In this document: positions 8,781-18,319 of the stretch, one piece after another
Layout: each line of letters opens with the position of its first letter
How positions within the stretch are numbered: the stretch's first letter is position 1
Assembly (NCBI GenBank): GCA_025992705.1
Contig: DAJPGJ010000001.1
Coordinates: 1,959,501-2,023,500, forward strand
From: Coriobacteriaceae bacterium
GTDB lineage: Bacteria > Actinomycetota > Coriobacteriia > Coriobacteriales > QAMH01
DNA length: 64,000 nucleotides
Reading direction: 5' to 3'
Program-made: the position numbers and the translations under genes
Notes under the pieces: model-generated
Seen by the model: only the letters and a program-made list of their open reading frames with translations
Database searches by the model: none
Told to the model about the DNA's origin: nothing

Positions 8781-9155
8781 TTTGCCCTCCAATTTGAATT
8801 GAAATAGATGGACTCAAGATGAGCATCCCTAGTCAGTTGCCTACATCATCACGTAGCACACATGAAAGCGGGGTAGTCCCCATGGACGATTGACGGCACC
8901 TGACGCTTCCTCCCCTCTACGTGGGATGTCTCACGTTCCGAAACATGCGTCGAAACGAACTTGTCCATTCCTTTCGACGCGTTTACGTTGACGAGGATAT
9001 CGAGGGCAAAATGAAACAAGAACGCCCTAAACGTACCAATCAACGGGATAAGAGCGTGGGTACCTTCCGGGGTGCTCATTAGGGCCCAATCGTGCCAAAA
9101 GGGTAAGGAAAACCATTACCTCTCGCCGGAAAGCCTAGCCATCCTACGAGTCGAG
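8781..9155. other. Intergenic region upstream of the transporter
   Basis: 375 bp without a convincing gene. It should contain the promoter of the transporter. Scattered GGGTA motifs occur at 8871, 9058 and 9101, but they are not phased as in the arrays at 587-617 and 11923-11964. A hairpin (TAGCCAGC/GCTGGCTA) overlaps the stop codon of the regulator gene but has no T-run. Confidence 0.5.
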
Positions 9156-11834
9156 CTAGCCAGCTTCCCGCTGGCTAATGCCATGCGTCAGTCCGTCGAG
9201 CGCCTCGGTCTTGTTGCGAACCCCCATCTTGGCGTATATGTTGGAAAGGTGCTTCTTGGCCGTGTTGATGCTGATGGAAAGCGTTTCGGCAATCTCGTTG
9301 CGCGAAAGCCCCATGTTGAGCAGGCGCAGGACCTCAATCTCGCGAGCGGTGAGCATGTACTCGCTCTCCAAAAACGCCGTGCTCTCGTCTGTAGCTTCCC
9401 TCTTGTCGGAGCTCTCCGCCTCGAAGTGCAGCAACACGTCTTTGACATAGGTTCGCAGAACGCCGCCCAACTTACGTGTCGTCGAATACTCGCGGAGCAG
9501 CTGCTTCATGGGGGCTCCGCCGTTCAATACGGTACGCATGTAGCCATGCAAACGGGCGATTCGGAGAAGCTCGTTGAGAGAGGTTATGGCCAAGGCGCTC
9601 TCACCCATATCGTTGAGAATCAGGGTCCTCTCGACAAGCGCGATAACGACCATGCGATTGAAATCTCGCTCAAGCGCCCGCTTTATCATGGCATCGAGCA
9701 GCTCGACCACCTCGGCGTCACCTCCTTGCAACCTCAAGGCAAATGCGCGAATGGCATCGAACAGCAATGTGCCGAAGATGTCGCTCTCCTTTAGATGGAG
9801 AGCGAACTTGTTTTCTATGAGTTGCAGCTCGTTAAGATCACCCCGATGCAGGGCAATCTGCGCCTGGAGAAAGTAAGCCGAAAGCAGTGCCCCGCGAGGA
9901 ACGTTTCGATACTTCTCCCCTTGCAATATCGCCTCGGTGATCACCTCGAAGGCCGTGGAGGAGCTACCTGATGTCAAATGCCAGGAAGCGTGGCTCGTCA
10001 TTATGTCGAGATAGAGGTCAATGTGACGATAGCAAGAGAGGCCGTCTTCGGATATGCGAAGCAATTCCGGTACCCGGTTCACGTCGTCTCGCTCTATGAG
10101 GATACGCGCGAGAAGCGCACAAGCCGCTCCGTATATTGCGAAGTCCGGTGGGCATTTCTTGAGAAGGCTCTCGCAGCAGCGCTCCGCCTTGCCGTGCTCT
10201 CCGCAATAATAGAGATTGACTGCATTGGTGTATTCGTTGAAGACAAGCTGGTGGATGGTCTGATCGACGCTCGCACTCGCCTGCGCCTTTAGATAGTAGT
10301 CCATCGCCTGAACATAGTCTCCGATATACGAATAGGCCTCTCCCTGGGACTGGTTGATCATGCTGAGCAGCGACGGGGTTATGGGCCAGCTTCCGTCTTG
10401 CAGCTCCTCGCAAAGAAGCAACGCCCTCTCACCGTCACCCTCCATCGCCAGATATTTCATGGAAAGGCATTTCATGGTGAAAGCGGCCATTTCGGGTGAG
10501 GTCTCTTGCGTCACGACTCCGCTTTCGATGAGTTTCTCGAAGACTCCCATCCACAAGTCCGCGTCCTCGAGACGCGCGTAGGTCACGCAAGACCAAACGG
10601 CCATCAGGCACATGAACGGCGAGGTGGGAACAGACGCGGCAGGGGCCCGACACATCCACGCAAAGGAGTCCATGGACATATCCGGGCGCACGAGTCCGCT
10701 CGTCGCCTCCACGAGCCCCTCTATATAGTCCAGATCCCCCGACATGCTGAGGTACTTCACGGCCTCATCGGGATAACCGTTGTCATGAAACCATTCCGCC
10801 GCATTGAGGCAGAGGCCTCGCAACTCGCTCATGTTGAAACGCTTCAGCTCATATCGGAGCATGTCCAGGAACATGGGATGAAGCCGATACCACTCGTTTT
10901 CGTAATCGCAGTTCATGATGAACACGTTGGCTGCCAGCAGTCTGTCGAATCTCTCGATTGCCACGGCTGAGCCGAAAACGAAGGCGAGAAGCGAGCGGTT
11001 GATTTTCTCGAACAAGGACACCCGAATGAGGAAATCGACGTCGTCTGGAGGCAAATCGGAAAGAATGTTGCATGTAAAGTAGTCACGCACTAGGTTGTTT
11101 TTTCCATTTATTGGCCCTTTGATTCCCATCGTCTCGTTTCGCGCGATTGCCTGGGCACGCAGCTTGACACCCTGAATCCAGCCTTCGGTGTAACGGTATG
11201 CTTCGGCAATGAGCTCGTCGGAAAAGGCGCTCCCGCACGAATCCCGAACCAATTCTTCGGCCTCGACCTGCGTGATGGTGAGGTCCCTGGCCTCAAATAC
11301 GTGTTCACCATATTTGAAAGTCGCTGTTTTAAAGCTCTCGAGAAACTCCCGCGTGCCTACGACAAAATGATATTCGGGAGGAGCTTCGAAACAGAAACGC
11401 AGAAAATCGTCGATAAGAGAAAGCGAGCTTATCCGGTTGAAGGCGTCGAAGAAAACAAAGCGTTCGCCTTTGACCTCTCCGCGATGTTGAAACAGGATAT
11501 CTGCCAGAGACTCCCCGTCACCGGCAAGCTTGTCATGCTCTGTAGCAGGACAAAACGCGCTCTCTCCGAACGAGGCGTGAACGTGAGCCCAGAATTGCGT
11601 CGGGTCCGATAAGGCCGGATCGATGCTCAGCCAACTTGTGCCGTACCCTTCCTGCCTCAGGATCCCGCTCAATTCGCACATGGCTACGGTCTTCCCGTAT
11701 CCGCTTGGGGCATGTAGAAAGGTGATACGCTGATCGCAGACCGCGCGTCTCAGCTCTTCAATCAAAGGGCGATTCATCACGAGATTCGAAGGCAGCACAG
11801 GCTCTATGAGTCTTGCATGAATGATCTGGTCCAT
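9156..11834 (-). CDS. MalT-like LuxR-family transcriptional regulator
   Basis: An 892-residue protein. A P-loop (HAPSGYGKT, residues 41-49) opens an N-terminal STAND/NTPase module. A long helical TPR-like middle follows, and a LuxR-type helix-turn-helix lies at the C-terminus (LTAREIEVLRLLNMGLSR, then NTAKKHLSNIYAKMGV). This is the architecture of MalT/AlkS activators, which bind an inducer and ATP before binding DNA. AAGGAG lies 7 bp upstream of the ATG. It is the last regulator before the transporter and enzyme genes and probably controls them. A GGGTA array 90-130 bp upstream of its start suggests it also acts on its own promoter. The inducer is unknown. Confidence 0.9.
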   Translation of the reverse strand: MDQIIHARLIEPVLPSNLVMNRPLIEELRRAVCDQRITFLHAPSGYGKTVAMCELSGILRQEGYGTSWLSIDPALSDPTQFWAHVHASFGESAFCPATEHDKLAGDGESLADILFQHRGEVKGERFVFFDAFNRISSLSLIDDFLRFCFEAPPEYHFVVGTREFLESFKTATFKYGEHVFEARDLTITQVEAEELVRDSCGSAFSDELIAEAYRYTEGWIQGVKLRAQAIARNETMGIKGPINGKNNLVRDYFTCNILSDLPPDDVDFLIRVSLFEKINRSLLAFVFGSAVAIERFDRLLAANVFIMNCDYENEWYRLHPMFLDMLRYELKRFNMSELRGLCLNAAEWFHDNGYPDEAVKYLSMSGDLDYIEGLVEATSGLVRPDMSMDSFAWMCRAPAASVPTSPFMCLMAVWSCVTYARLEDADLWMGVFEKLIESGVVTQETSPEMAAFTMKCLSMKYLAMEGDGERALLLCEELQDGSWPITPSLLSMINQSQGEAYSYIGDYVQAMDYYLKAQASASVDQTIHQLVFNEYTNAVNLYYCGEHGKAERCCESLLKKCPPDFAIYGAACALLARILIERDDVNRVPELLRISEDGLSCYRHIDLYLDIMTSHASWHLTSGSSSTAFEVITEAILQGEKYRNVPRGALLSAYFLQAQIALHRGDLNELQLIENKFALHLKESDIFGTLLFDAIRAFALRLQGGDAEVVELLDAMIKRALERDFNRMVVIALVERTLILNDMGESALAITSLNELLRIARLHGYMRTVLNGGAPMKQLLREYSTTRKLGGVLRTYVKDVLLHFEAESSDKREATDESTAFLESEYMLTAREIEVLRLLNMGLSRNEIAETLSISINTAKKHLSNIYAKMGVRNKTEALDGLTHGISQREAG

Positions 11835-11922
11835 CGATTACTCCTTCCCCCCAGGCCTCAGGAGCACGCATGGTAATTAAACTAAGTTATCAAGGAGGAG
11901 CATAATAGAAATCATCCGAATT

Positions 11923-11964
11923 GGGTACTTTTCACGGGTTATTCAAAGGGTAATGCAAAGGGTA
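11923..11964. promoter_or_regulatory. GGGTA/GGGTT array upstream of the MalT-like gene
   Basis: GGGTA at 11923, GGGTT at 11936, GGGTA at 11948 and GGGTA at 11960 are spaced 13, 12 and 12 bp apart. A TATTAT -10 candidate for the regulator gene (minus strand) is at 11902-11907, 15 bp beyond the array. The sequence GGGTAATGCA is shared with the array at 600. Binding by the regulator encoded downstream is inference. Confidence 0.45.
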
Positions 11965-12127
11965 GGTTCACGAGTCTTTCTTGCTGGGCTTCCTTGCTAT
12001 CCTAATCCGTCCGGAATATTCGACTCGCGTTGCACTTCCGCGTGAATGCTCATTCCCACTATGCAAACTTACGGTAGAATACCTTGGGCACGTTTCCGTG
12101 TCCCTTCCCGACAGAACGGACGAGTAG

Positions 12128-13174
12128 ATGGACCTGACGCTTCCGGTGTTCATTGCGCAAGCGGGCGCTCATCCCGCGCTTATCGTCATTCTCGTCCTCG
12201 TTATCGGTGTCACTGTTATCTCGGGCGCAACCGATGCCCCCAATGCCATCGCTTCGGCCGTTTCGACGCGCTGCCTCAAGCCAGGCACGGCCCTGATTCT
12301 GGCAGCCATCTTCAACTTCGTCGGCCTCGTGGGCATGACATACATATCCACGGCCGTGGCCCATACCATGTTTAACATGGTCAACTTCTCGGGTAACACG
12401 CACCAAGCGCTCATGGCCCTCATAGCCGCGATGATAGGATCCATAGGTTGGGGCTTCTTCTGTTGGTATCGGGGCATCCCCGCGTCCAAGTCCCACTCGC
12501 TTATCGCCGGTGTCACCGGTGGCGCCATCGCCATGAACGGCCTTGCCGGCGTCGTGGTCAGCGAGTGGATGCTCGTCATTTACGGCATGCTTTTCTCGCT
12601 CATCGCAGGGTTTGCGTTGGGCTGGGTCAATACCAGGATCATCGAGTTCTTCTTCGCCCACGCAAACCGCGGCAAGGCCAACAAGGTCTGCGTGGTCCTT
12701 CAGGACATTTGCGCATGCGCGCTCTCGTTCTTGCACGGTGCGCAGGATGGCCAGAAGTTCATGTCAATCGGTCTTTTGGGTATCGCGCTCGCATTCGACA
12801 TGCAGACGAGCGGTGCGACGGAGTTTCCGCTGTGGCTCATGATCCTGTGCTCGCTTGCCATATCGCTCGGCACGCTCGTCGGCGGCAAGCGCATCATCAA
12901 GTCAGTCGCGATGGACATGGTCAAGCTCGAGAAGTACCAGGGCGTGGCGGCATCGGCGACAACGGTCATCACGCTTTTCATTGCATCCATCACCGGCATG
13001 CCGGTCTCGACCTCGCACTGCAGTACGGCGGCCATCATGGGCGTCGGTGCCTCGAAGAACCCCAAGCGCGTCAAGTGGGACGTTGCCAAGAGCATGGTCG
13101 CGGCCTGGCTGCTCACCTTCCCCTGCTGCGGATTCATCGGCTGGGCACTCGCGCAGATCTTCATGCTCTTCTAG
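12128..13174 (+). CDS. PiT-family inorganic phosphate transporter
   Basis: A 348-residue membrane protein with the PiT signature GATDAPNAIASAVSTR near residue 37 and a second copy of the fold at the C-terminus (GMPVSTSHCSTAAIMG). It should transport inorganic phosphate in symport with a cation. About 9-10 membrane segments are apparent. The ribosome-binding site is weak (GGACGAG). The gene stands alone, divergent from the MalT-like regulator; no phoU-like gene is adjacent. Confidence 0.9.
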   Translation: MDLTLPVFIAQAGAHPALIVILVLVIGVTVISGATDAPNAIASAVSTRCLKPGTALILAAIFNFVGLVGMTYISTAVAHTMFNMVNFSGNTHQALMALIAAMIGSIGWGFFCWYRGIPASKSHSLIAGVTGGAIAMNGLAGVVVSEWMLVIYGMLFSLIAGFALGWVNTRIIEFFFAHANRGKANKVCVVLQDICACALSFLHGAQDGQKFMSIGLLGIALAFDMQTSGATEFPLWLMILCSLAISLGTLVGGKRIIKSVAMDMVKLEKYQGVAASATTVITLFIASITGMPVSTSHCSTAAIMGVGASKNPKRVKWDVAKSMVAAWLLTFPCCGFIGWALAQIFMLF

Positions 13175-13190
13175 CCGTTTCGAGCAGATT

Positions 13191-14033
13191 CTACCCCGTG
13201 CGCGCCGCATAGACGTTATAGGCGGTTGCCGCGCCAATCACCAACACCGCACCAAAAATGGAGATGGGGCCGATGGTCTCCCCCACCACGATCGCGACCA
13301 GGATTGGGTTGAGCAGCGGTTCGATAGTCGAGGTGAGCGATGCCGTCACGGGAGAAACCACATCAAGACCCTTGGAGAGGAAAAAGTACGCGAAGCCGAG
13401 CTGGACGACACCGAGCGCGACGATTGTCACCAAGATCTCGGGTGTGAAGAGCGTCTCTTGCGGATAGAAGGGAATGCCAACGACAAAGCACGCCGCAAAG
13501 CCCAGTATCGCCGCGCATTCGAAGTCGCACTTGGGTGACTCCTTGAGAAGGAACACGCCCGCATAGGCAACGCCGGAGACAATCGCGAGAACGTTTCCCA
13601 ACATGCCACCAGCATTCAAGCTGTCATAGAAGAAGCAGGCGATGCCGGCGATTACGACGAAACTCGCCACAACGGCGCTCCTGCGCGGCCGCGAGCGAAA
13701 GATGATCCAGGCCAGCAAGATGACCCAGATGGGCTCGGTAAACTGCAGGACGATCGCGTTTGCGGCCGTCGTGAGCTTGTTGGCGATGACGAAGGTCTCG
13801 AGCATGGCGAAGTCGAGCACGGCACCGCCGATGATCTGCTTGTTGACGTGAAAACGCCTGCCCGTCGCACGCAGGTAGAGATACATCGGGATGATCGCGA
13901 AGATGCAACGTGCGCCATTGATGCTGATGGGATTCCAGGGAATGACCTTGATGAGCACGCCGGCAAGCGAGAAGCACACGGCGGATATGAGAACGTACGC
14001 AAGTCCTCTTCTGTGGCTGATGGCGGCTGACAT
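13191..14033 (-). CDS. EamA/DMT-family transporter
   Basis: A 280-residue protein with about 10 hydrophobic helices in two EamA repeats (start GLAYVLISAVCFSLAGVLIK, second half AYAGVFLLKESPKCDFECAA). Members of the drug/metabolite transporter superfamily export amino acids or other metabolites. I start at the ATG at 14033, just before the first helix; a GTG 14 codons upstream (14075) is possible. The gene is convergent with the phosphate transporter, with only 16 bp between them. The substrate is unknown. Confidence 0.8.
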   Translation of the reverse strand: MSAAISHRRGLAYVLISAVCFSLAGVLIKVIPWNPISINGARCIFAIIPMYLYLRATGRRFHVNKQIIGGAVLDFAMLETFVIANKLTTAANAIVLQFTEPIWVILLAWIIFRSRPRRSAVVASFVVIAGIACFFYDSLNAGGMLGNVLAIVSGVAYAGVFLLKESPKCDFECAAILGFAACFVVGIPFYPQETLFTPEILVTIVALGVVQLGFAYFFLSKGLDVVSPVTASLTSTIEPLLNPILVAIVVGETIGPISIFGAVLVIGAATAYNVYAARTG

Positions 14034-14102
14034 ACCGTATGCGTCATTCCAAGCGTAGCTCGCGCACGGGCCCACCCCGCATACCGAGGTAGGCCCTAGA
14101 CG

Positions 14103-17100
14103 CTATTCGCTGCGCAACGCCTCGACGGGATCGCGGCGGGCGGCATTCATGGCGGGCACGAGGCCGGCGATGAAGGTCAAGAAGACGCTGATGAGGATGA
14201 GAATCAGTGCCGCTGTGATGGGCAGGGCGAGGATGCCCGAAATGTTCATCATCGCAAGCACGATGGCATTCACAGGCAACGACACCAACGCCACGAGGAG
14301 GACCGCAAAGACGCCGGACATGAGACCCTCTATGACCGTTTCGGCATTGAAGATGTTGGCGATGTTGCCCTTGCTCGCGCCCATGGCACGCAGAATGCCG
14401 ATCTCCTTCTTACGCTCGAGCACGCTGATGTAGGTGATGATGCCGATCATGATCGAACTCACGACGAGCGAGATGGAGACGAACGCGATAAGCACCATGG
14501 AGATCATATCGATGATGTTGGTGACGGAGCTCATGAGCGCACCCATGATGTCGGAGTAGGAGATGGTCTTGTCCTCCTCGCCCGAGGATTCCATGTCGGC
14601 GTTGTACTGGTCGATGATGTCCTCGACGACCTGCTTGTCATCGAAGCTCTTGGCGTAGATGCTGATGGAGATCGGATCGGCTATATCGGCATAGCCCAGG
14701 GTCTGCAGGTTACTCTCATAGCTCAGGTCGTTGCTGCGTGCGAGGTTCATGAACATGGACGTGAGCTCGTCCTGGTCCATGTTGACGGTGATGGACTGGG
14801 CGAACATGCTCGGGTCAACCGATATCGCCGTGCCCATCGCGGTCGAAAGCGCGGAGGCCATCGAGCTCGCCAGACTCGTGGTGTAGCTCTGCAGCATGCC
14901 ACCCATCTTGCCTTCCAGATAGGGCACGAGCTGGGTGGTCATGTACTCGCTCATCTTCTTCTGAATGGCTTCGGTGAAGGCCTTCTGGAGCTGCTCGCTG
15001 GAACCTGACATACCCGATGCGATGCCCGTTGCCGCCTGGTTGATGATGGACTTGTAGGCATCCGATTGCTGATAGGCGCTCCATGCCCCAGGCAAATCTG
15101 CCATGCTACTGGGATTACTGCTTACGTACTGCATGAAGCCCATGACAACCCCGCTGCTCATTTGGCCCAGGCTCTGCTCGAGAGCAGCCACCTGACTTGC
15201 GGAGGGAACACCACCGGACAGGTCGATATCCAAATCGCTGAAATCGGGGGCGGGAATGTCCGCGAACATGTTGCTCGTGTCAAGACTCGCAGCCGCGCCG
15301 CTCATCGCGCTTGCCATTGCCGACTCGATGGCGGCGTTATCGACGTTGAAGGCGCGCGCCATCATGTTCTGGTCGATGCTGAACAGCGAACCCATGTCGA
15401 AGGAGGACTCCGCATCGTCCTTGAGCGACTCGAAGGTCTTGCCCGTGAAGATGTCGACATCGGGCTCGGCCATCTGCGCCTCGACCACCGGCGAGGTGGC
15501 CGCCTGATCGATGAGATGCAGGATGAGGTCATGGCGATACCCGATACCCTCGTCCATGGACGTCGCCGATGCCGTCGCGCTCGGTTTGATGATTCCCACG
15601 ACCTTGAGGTCGAGGCCCTCGGCGATTTGCGTCTTCATGTAGCTCTCGTCATCGCTGCGATCGACCCATGTCGAGCCAGAGGAGGCCTTGGTGTACATAT
15701 CGCATTCGTTCACGACCTTGAACGTGAGCGCCAGCGCCTCGTCTTGCGTGAACTCGACGTTGGTATCGGGAACGTCAAGGTCCTCGGAGGCAAGGGCGTC
15801 CATGAGCAGGTCGTTGAGCTCGTCGGGGTCGAGGATGCCCAGCGCGTAGAGCGTGTAGTCGCTGATGCCGCCGTTCTTGTTGAGCACCAGCACGCACTCG
15901 TCGTAGTTGGCAGGCCAGGCGCCGGCGACGATGTCGTATTGCTCCTCGAGGAGCTTCTGGTCATCGAGCATTTCCTGGAACGAGCTCGCCGAGCCCATCA
16001 TGGTCGAGAACATGCCGGCGGAGCTGATGTCGTTAGACATGATCGAGGACAAGGCGCCGGGATTGAGCTGCTTGATGCCGGCGGAGGTGTCGGCCTTGTA
16101 GATCTGGGGCGTTATGCCGTAGCCGTAGACGATGGCGTTTACATAGCGGTTCACGTCTCCGCCGTTTGCCTCGAAGAAGGAGCGCAGGGACTTGAGGTCG
16201 TTCGTCTTCACGTCCGTCAAGACATCGGCCATGATGGTGGATTCCGGGATGACACCCGCGGCGACGTCGTCTTCGGTATCTCCATGCACGTAGTCACCTG
16301 CCTGCATCATGATGGAGGTCACGTCGAAGCTCGACTGCGTGATGGTGAGCGGAGTCGATGAGAGCGTATCCTCCTCGACCTTGGCAATGTAGTTGTTGAC
16401 GCCGTTGGAAAGCGCGAGGATCGCGGCGATGCCAATGATGCCGATTGATCCCGCAAATGCCGTGAGAAAAGTACGGCCCTTCTTGGTCATCAGGTTGTTG
16501 AAGGACAACGCGAGTGCCGTGAGAAACGACATGGATGCGTGCTTCTTATGGCCGTCAGTCGCCTTGTTGCGCTGACTTGCGGCAAGCTTGGCAGTTTGCT
16601 CGTCTGCCTTGCTCGGCTCGAAGGGGTTGCTATCGTCGGAAATGCGTCCATCGTGCAGCTTGACGATGCGATTCGCATAATCATAGGCAAGCTCGGGGTT
16701 ATGCGTGACCATGATGACGAGGCGGTCGCTCGCGATCTCTGACAGCAGGTCCATGACCTGGATGCCCGTCTCGGTATCGAGCGCACCCGTGGGCTCGTCT
16801 GCTAGCACGATGTCTGGGTCGTTCACCAGGGCTCGGGCGATGGCGACGCGTTGCATCTGACCACCGGAAAGCTGGCTGGGCTTCTTGTTGGCGTGCTCCG
16901 CCAGACCGACACGCTCGAGCTCGGCCATGGCCCGCGCTCGACGCTCCTCGCGCGACACGCCCGTGAGCGTAAGCGCGAGCTCGACATTCGAAAGCACCGT
17001 CTGATGCGGAATGAGGTTGTAGCTCTGGAAGATGAAGCCGATGTGATGGTTGCGGTAGGTATCCCAATCGGCACTTGAGTAGTCCTTGGTGGACGTGCCG

Positions 17101-17294
17101 TTGATGATGAGCTCGCCGGTATCAGCATGATCAAGACCACCCAGTATGTTGAGCAGGGTGGTCTTGCCGGAACCTGACGGCCCGAGGACGGCGACGAACT
17201 CGTTGTCTCGGAACGATATCGAGACGTCGTCGAGCGCCTTTTGCTCGAAATCGCCGACCCTGTAGGACTTGCGCAGGTGCTTGAGCTCGATCAT
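14103..17294 (-). CDS. MacB-like ABC transporter, fused ATPase and FtsX-type permease
   Basis: A 1063-residue fusion. Residues 1-225 are an ATPase of the LolD/MacB type (GPSGSGKTT Walker A, QLSGGQMQRVAIARAL signature, DIVLADEPTGALDTETG Walker B). After a linker, one membrane segment near residue 265 leads into an unusually long extracytoplasmic domain of roughly 600 residues. Three membrane segments of the FtsX domain end the protein (LERKKEIGILRAMGAS lies after the first). It lies 14 bp downstream of cydB and is probably in the same operon, although it is not related to CydDC. A role in exporting or extracting an envelope substrate is likely; the substrate is unknown. Confidence 0.88.
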   Translation of the reverse strand: MIELKHLRKSYRVGDFEQKALDDVSISFRDNEFVAVLGPSGSGKTTLLNILGGLDHADTGELIINGTSTKDYSSADWDTYRNHHIGFIFQSYNLIPHQTVLSNVELALTLTGVSREERRARAMAELERVGLAEHANKKPSQLSGGQMQRVAIARALVNDPDIVLADEPTGALDTETGIQVMDLLSEIASDRLVIMVTHNPELAYDYANRIVKLHDGRISDDSNPFEPSKADEQTAKLAASQRNKATDGHKKHASMSFLTALALSFNNLMTKKGRTFLTAFAGSIGIIGIAAILALSNGVNNYIAKVEEDTLSSTPLTITQSSFDVTSIMMQAGDYVHGDTEDDVAAGVIPESTIMADVLTDVKTNDLKSLRSFFEANGGDVNRYVNAIVYGYGITPQIYKADTSAGIKQLNPGALSSIMSNDISSAGMFSTMMGSASSFQEMLDDQKLLEEQYDIVAGAWPANYDECVLVLNKNGGISDYTLYALGILDPDELNDLLMDALASEDLDVPDTNVEFTQDEALALTFKVVNECDMYTKASSGSTWVDRSDDESYMKTQIAEGLDLKVVGIIKPSATASATSMDEGIGYRHDLILHLIDQAATSPVVEAQMAEPDVDIFTGKTFESLKDDAESSFDMGSLFSIDQNMMARAFNVDNAAIESAMASAMSGAAASLDTSNMFADIPAPDFSDLDIDLSGGVPSASQVAALEQSLGQMSSGVVMGFMQYVSSNPSSMADLPGAWSAYQQSDAYKSIINQAATGIASGMSGSSEQLQKAFTEAIQKKMSEYMTTQLVPYLEGKMGGMLQSYTTSLASSMASALSTAMGTAISVDPSMFAQSITVNMDQDELTSMFMNLARSNDLSYESNLQTLGYADIADPISISIYAKSFDDKQVVEDIIDQYNADMESSGEEDKTISYSDIMGALMSSVTNIIDMISMVLIAFVSISLVVSSIMIGIITYISVLERKKEIGILRAMGASKGNIANIFNAETVIEGLMSGVFAVLLVALVSLPVNAIVLAMMNISGILALPITAALILILISVFLTFIAGLVPAMNAARRDPVEALRSE

Positions 17295-17308
17295 GCAAAT
17301 ACTTTCTT

Positions 17309-18319
17309 CTAGTCTTCCTCCACCTTGATGGTGCCGCGGAAGGTACGGTAAATAATGACATGATATATGGCGACCAGCGGAACGCCAATGCAGGCGATGA
17401 TGGTCATCACCGTAAGTCCATAAGTGCTCGCAGCTGCAGTGAACAAGTCAATCGAGGGACCAGGACCTGTGGAGATAACCAGGTTGGGGAACATGGCGAG
17501 CACGAGAGCGAAGACAAGTGCCACGCAGACAGCCGAATTCGCACCGAAGGCAAGCCAGTTCTTGCCGCGACCAGCCGCCAGGAAACCAACGACGATAGCA
17601 GCGACCAGGATGCAGGCAACGAACACGAGGAACGGGAAGGCGGGACCCTCGCCCTGAGGAAAGCCGATGAAGGTGAAGAATATGACGGAGACGGCCACAA
17701 CGAGAATGGCCGTGACGATCTGGCCGGCGACTCGCGCCGTGACGGCGCGCTTATGCAACTCCGTGCCCGTCTCGATCTTTGCCGCGAGCCAGCAGGCGCC
17801 CTGCGTGACGATGGTCGCCAAACCGAGCAGGCCGCAGACGAGCGGGAACGGCGTGAGCAGACCGAAGAAGGAGCCGATGTAGTTACCGGCAGCATCAAGC
17901 GGGACGCCCTGCAGGCAATTGCCCAGCGCGACACCGAAGAGCAGCGCGGGAACGAGCGATCCCACGAAGAAGAGCGCGTCCCAAAGCTTCTGCCACTTGG
18001 GATCATGCGCGCGGAACTCGAGGCTCACCGCGCGGATGATGAGGCCAAAGAGCACGAGCATGATGGCCAGGTAGAAGCCGGAAAACACGGTCGCATACGC
18101 AGGGGCGAACGCAGCGAAGAGCGCGCCACCTGCGGTGAGCAGCCAGACCTCGTTACCATCCCAAACGGGACCGATGGAGGTCATGAGAGCACGTTTCTCG
18201 CCCGGAGTCTTGGCGATGAACGGCGAGAGCACGCCCGCGCCAAGGTCGAAGCCGTCGAGAACATAATATGCGCAGATCAGCACTGCGATGATGATGAACC
18301 AGAGAATGGGGAGCGTCAT
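17309..18319 (-). CDS. cydB: Cytochrome bd oxidase subunit II
   Basis: A 336-residue membrane protein of the CydB family (LDGFDLGAGVLSPF and GPVWDGNEVWLLTAGGALFAAFP-like segments near the N-terminus, here ending FAAFAPAYA). With CydA it forms the quinol oxidase that reduces oxygen to water at low oxygen pressure. Its ATG overlaps the cydA stop codon by 4 bp, so translation is coupled. In an otherwise anaerobic organism it probably removes traces of oxygen. Confidence 0.95.
   Translation of the reverse strand: MTLPILWFIIIAVLICAYYVLDGFDLGAGVLSPFIAKTPGEKRALMTSIGPVWDGNEVWLLTAGGALFAAFAPAYATVFSGFYLAIMLVLFGLIIRAVSLEFRAHDPKWQKLWDALFFVGSLVPALLFGVALGNCLQGVPLDAAGNYIGSFFGLLTPFPLVCGLLGLATIVTQGACWLAAKIETGTELHKRAVTARVAGQIVTAILVVAVSVIFFTFIGFPQGEGPAFPFLVFVACILVAAIVVGFLAAGRGKNWLAFGANSAVCVALVFALVLAMFPNLVISTGPGPSIDLFTAAASTYGLTVMTIIACIGVPLVAIYHVIIYRTFRGTIKVEED

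Noticed and set aside
8849..9079. 76-residue minus-strand open frame between the transporter and the MalT-like gene
   Set aside because: No ribosome-binding site, no family resemblance and composition unlike its neighbours; treated as intergenic.
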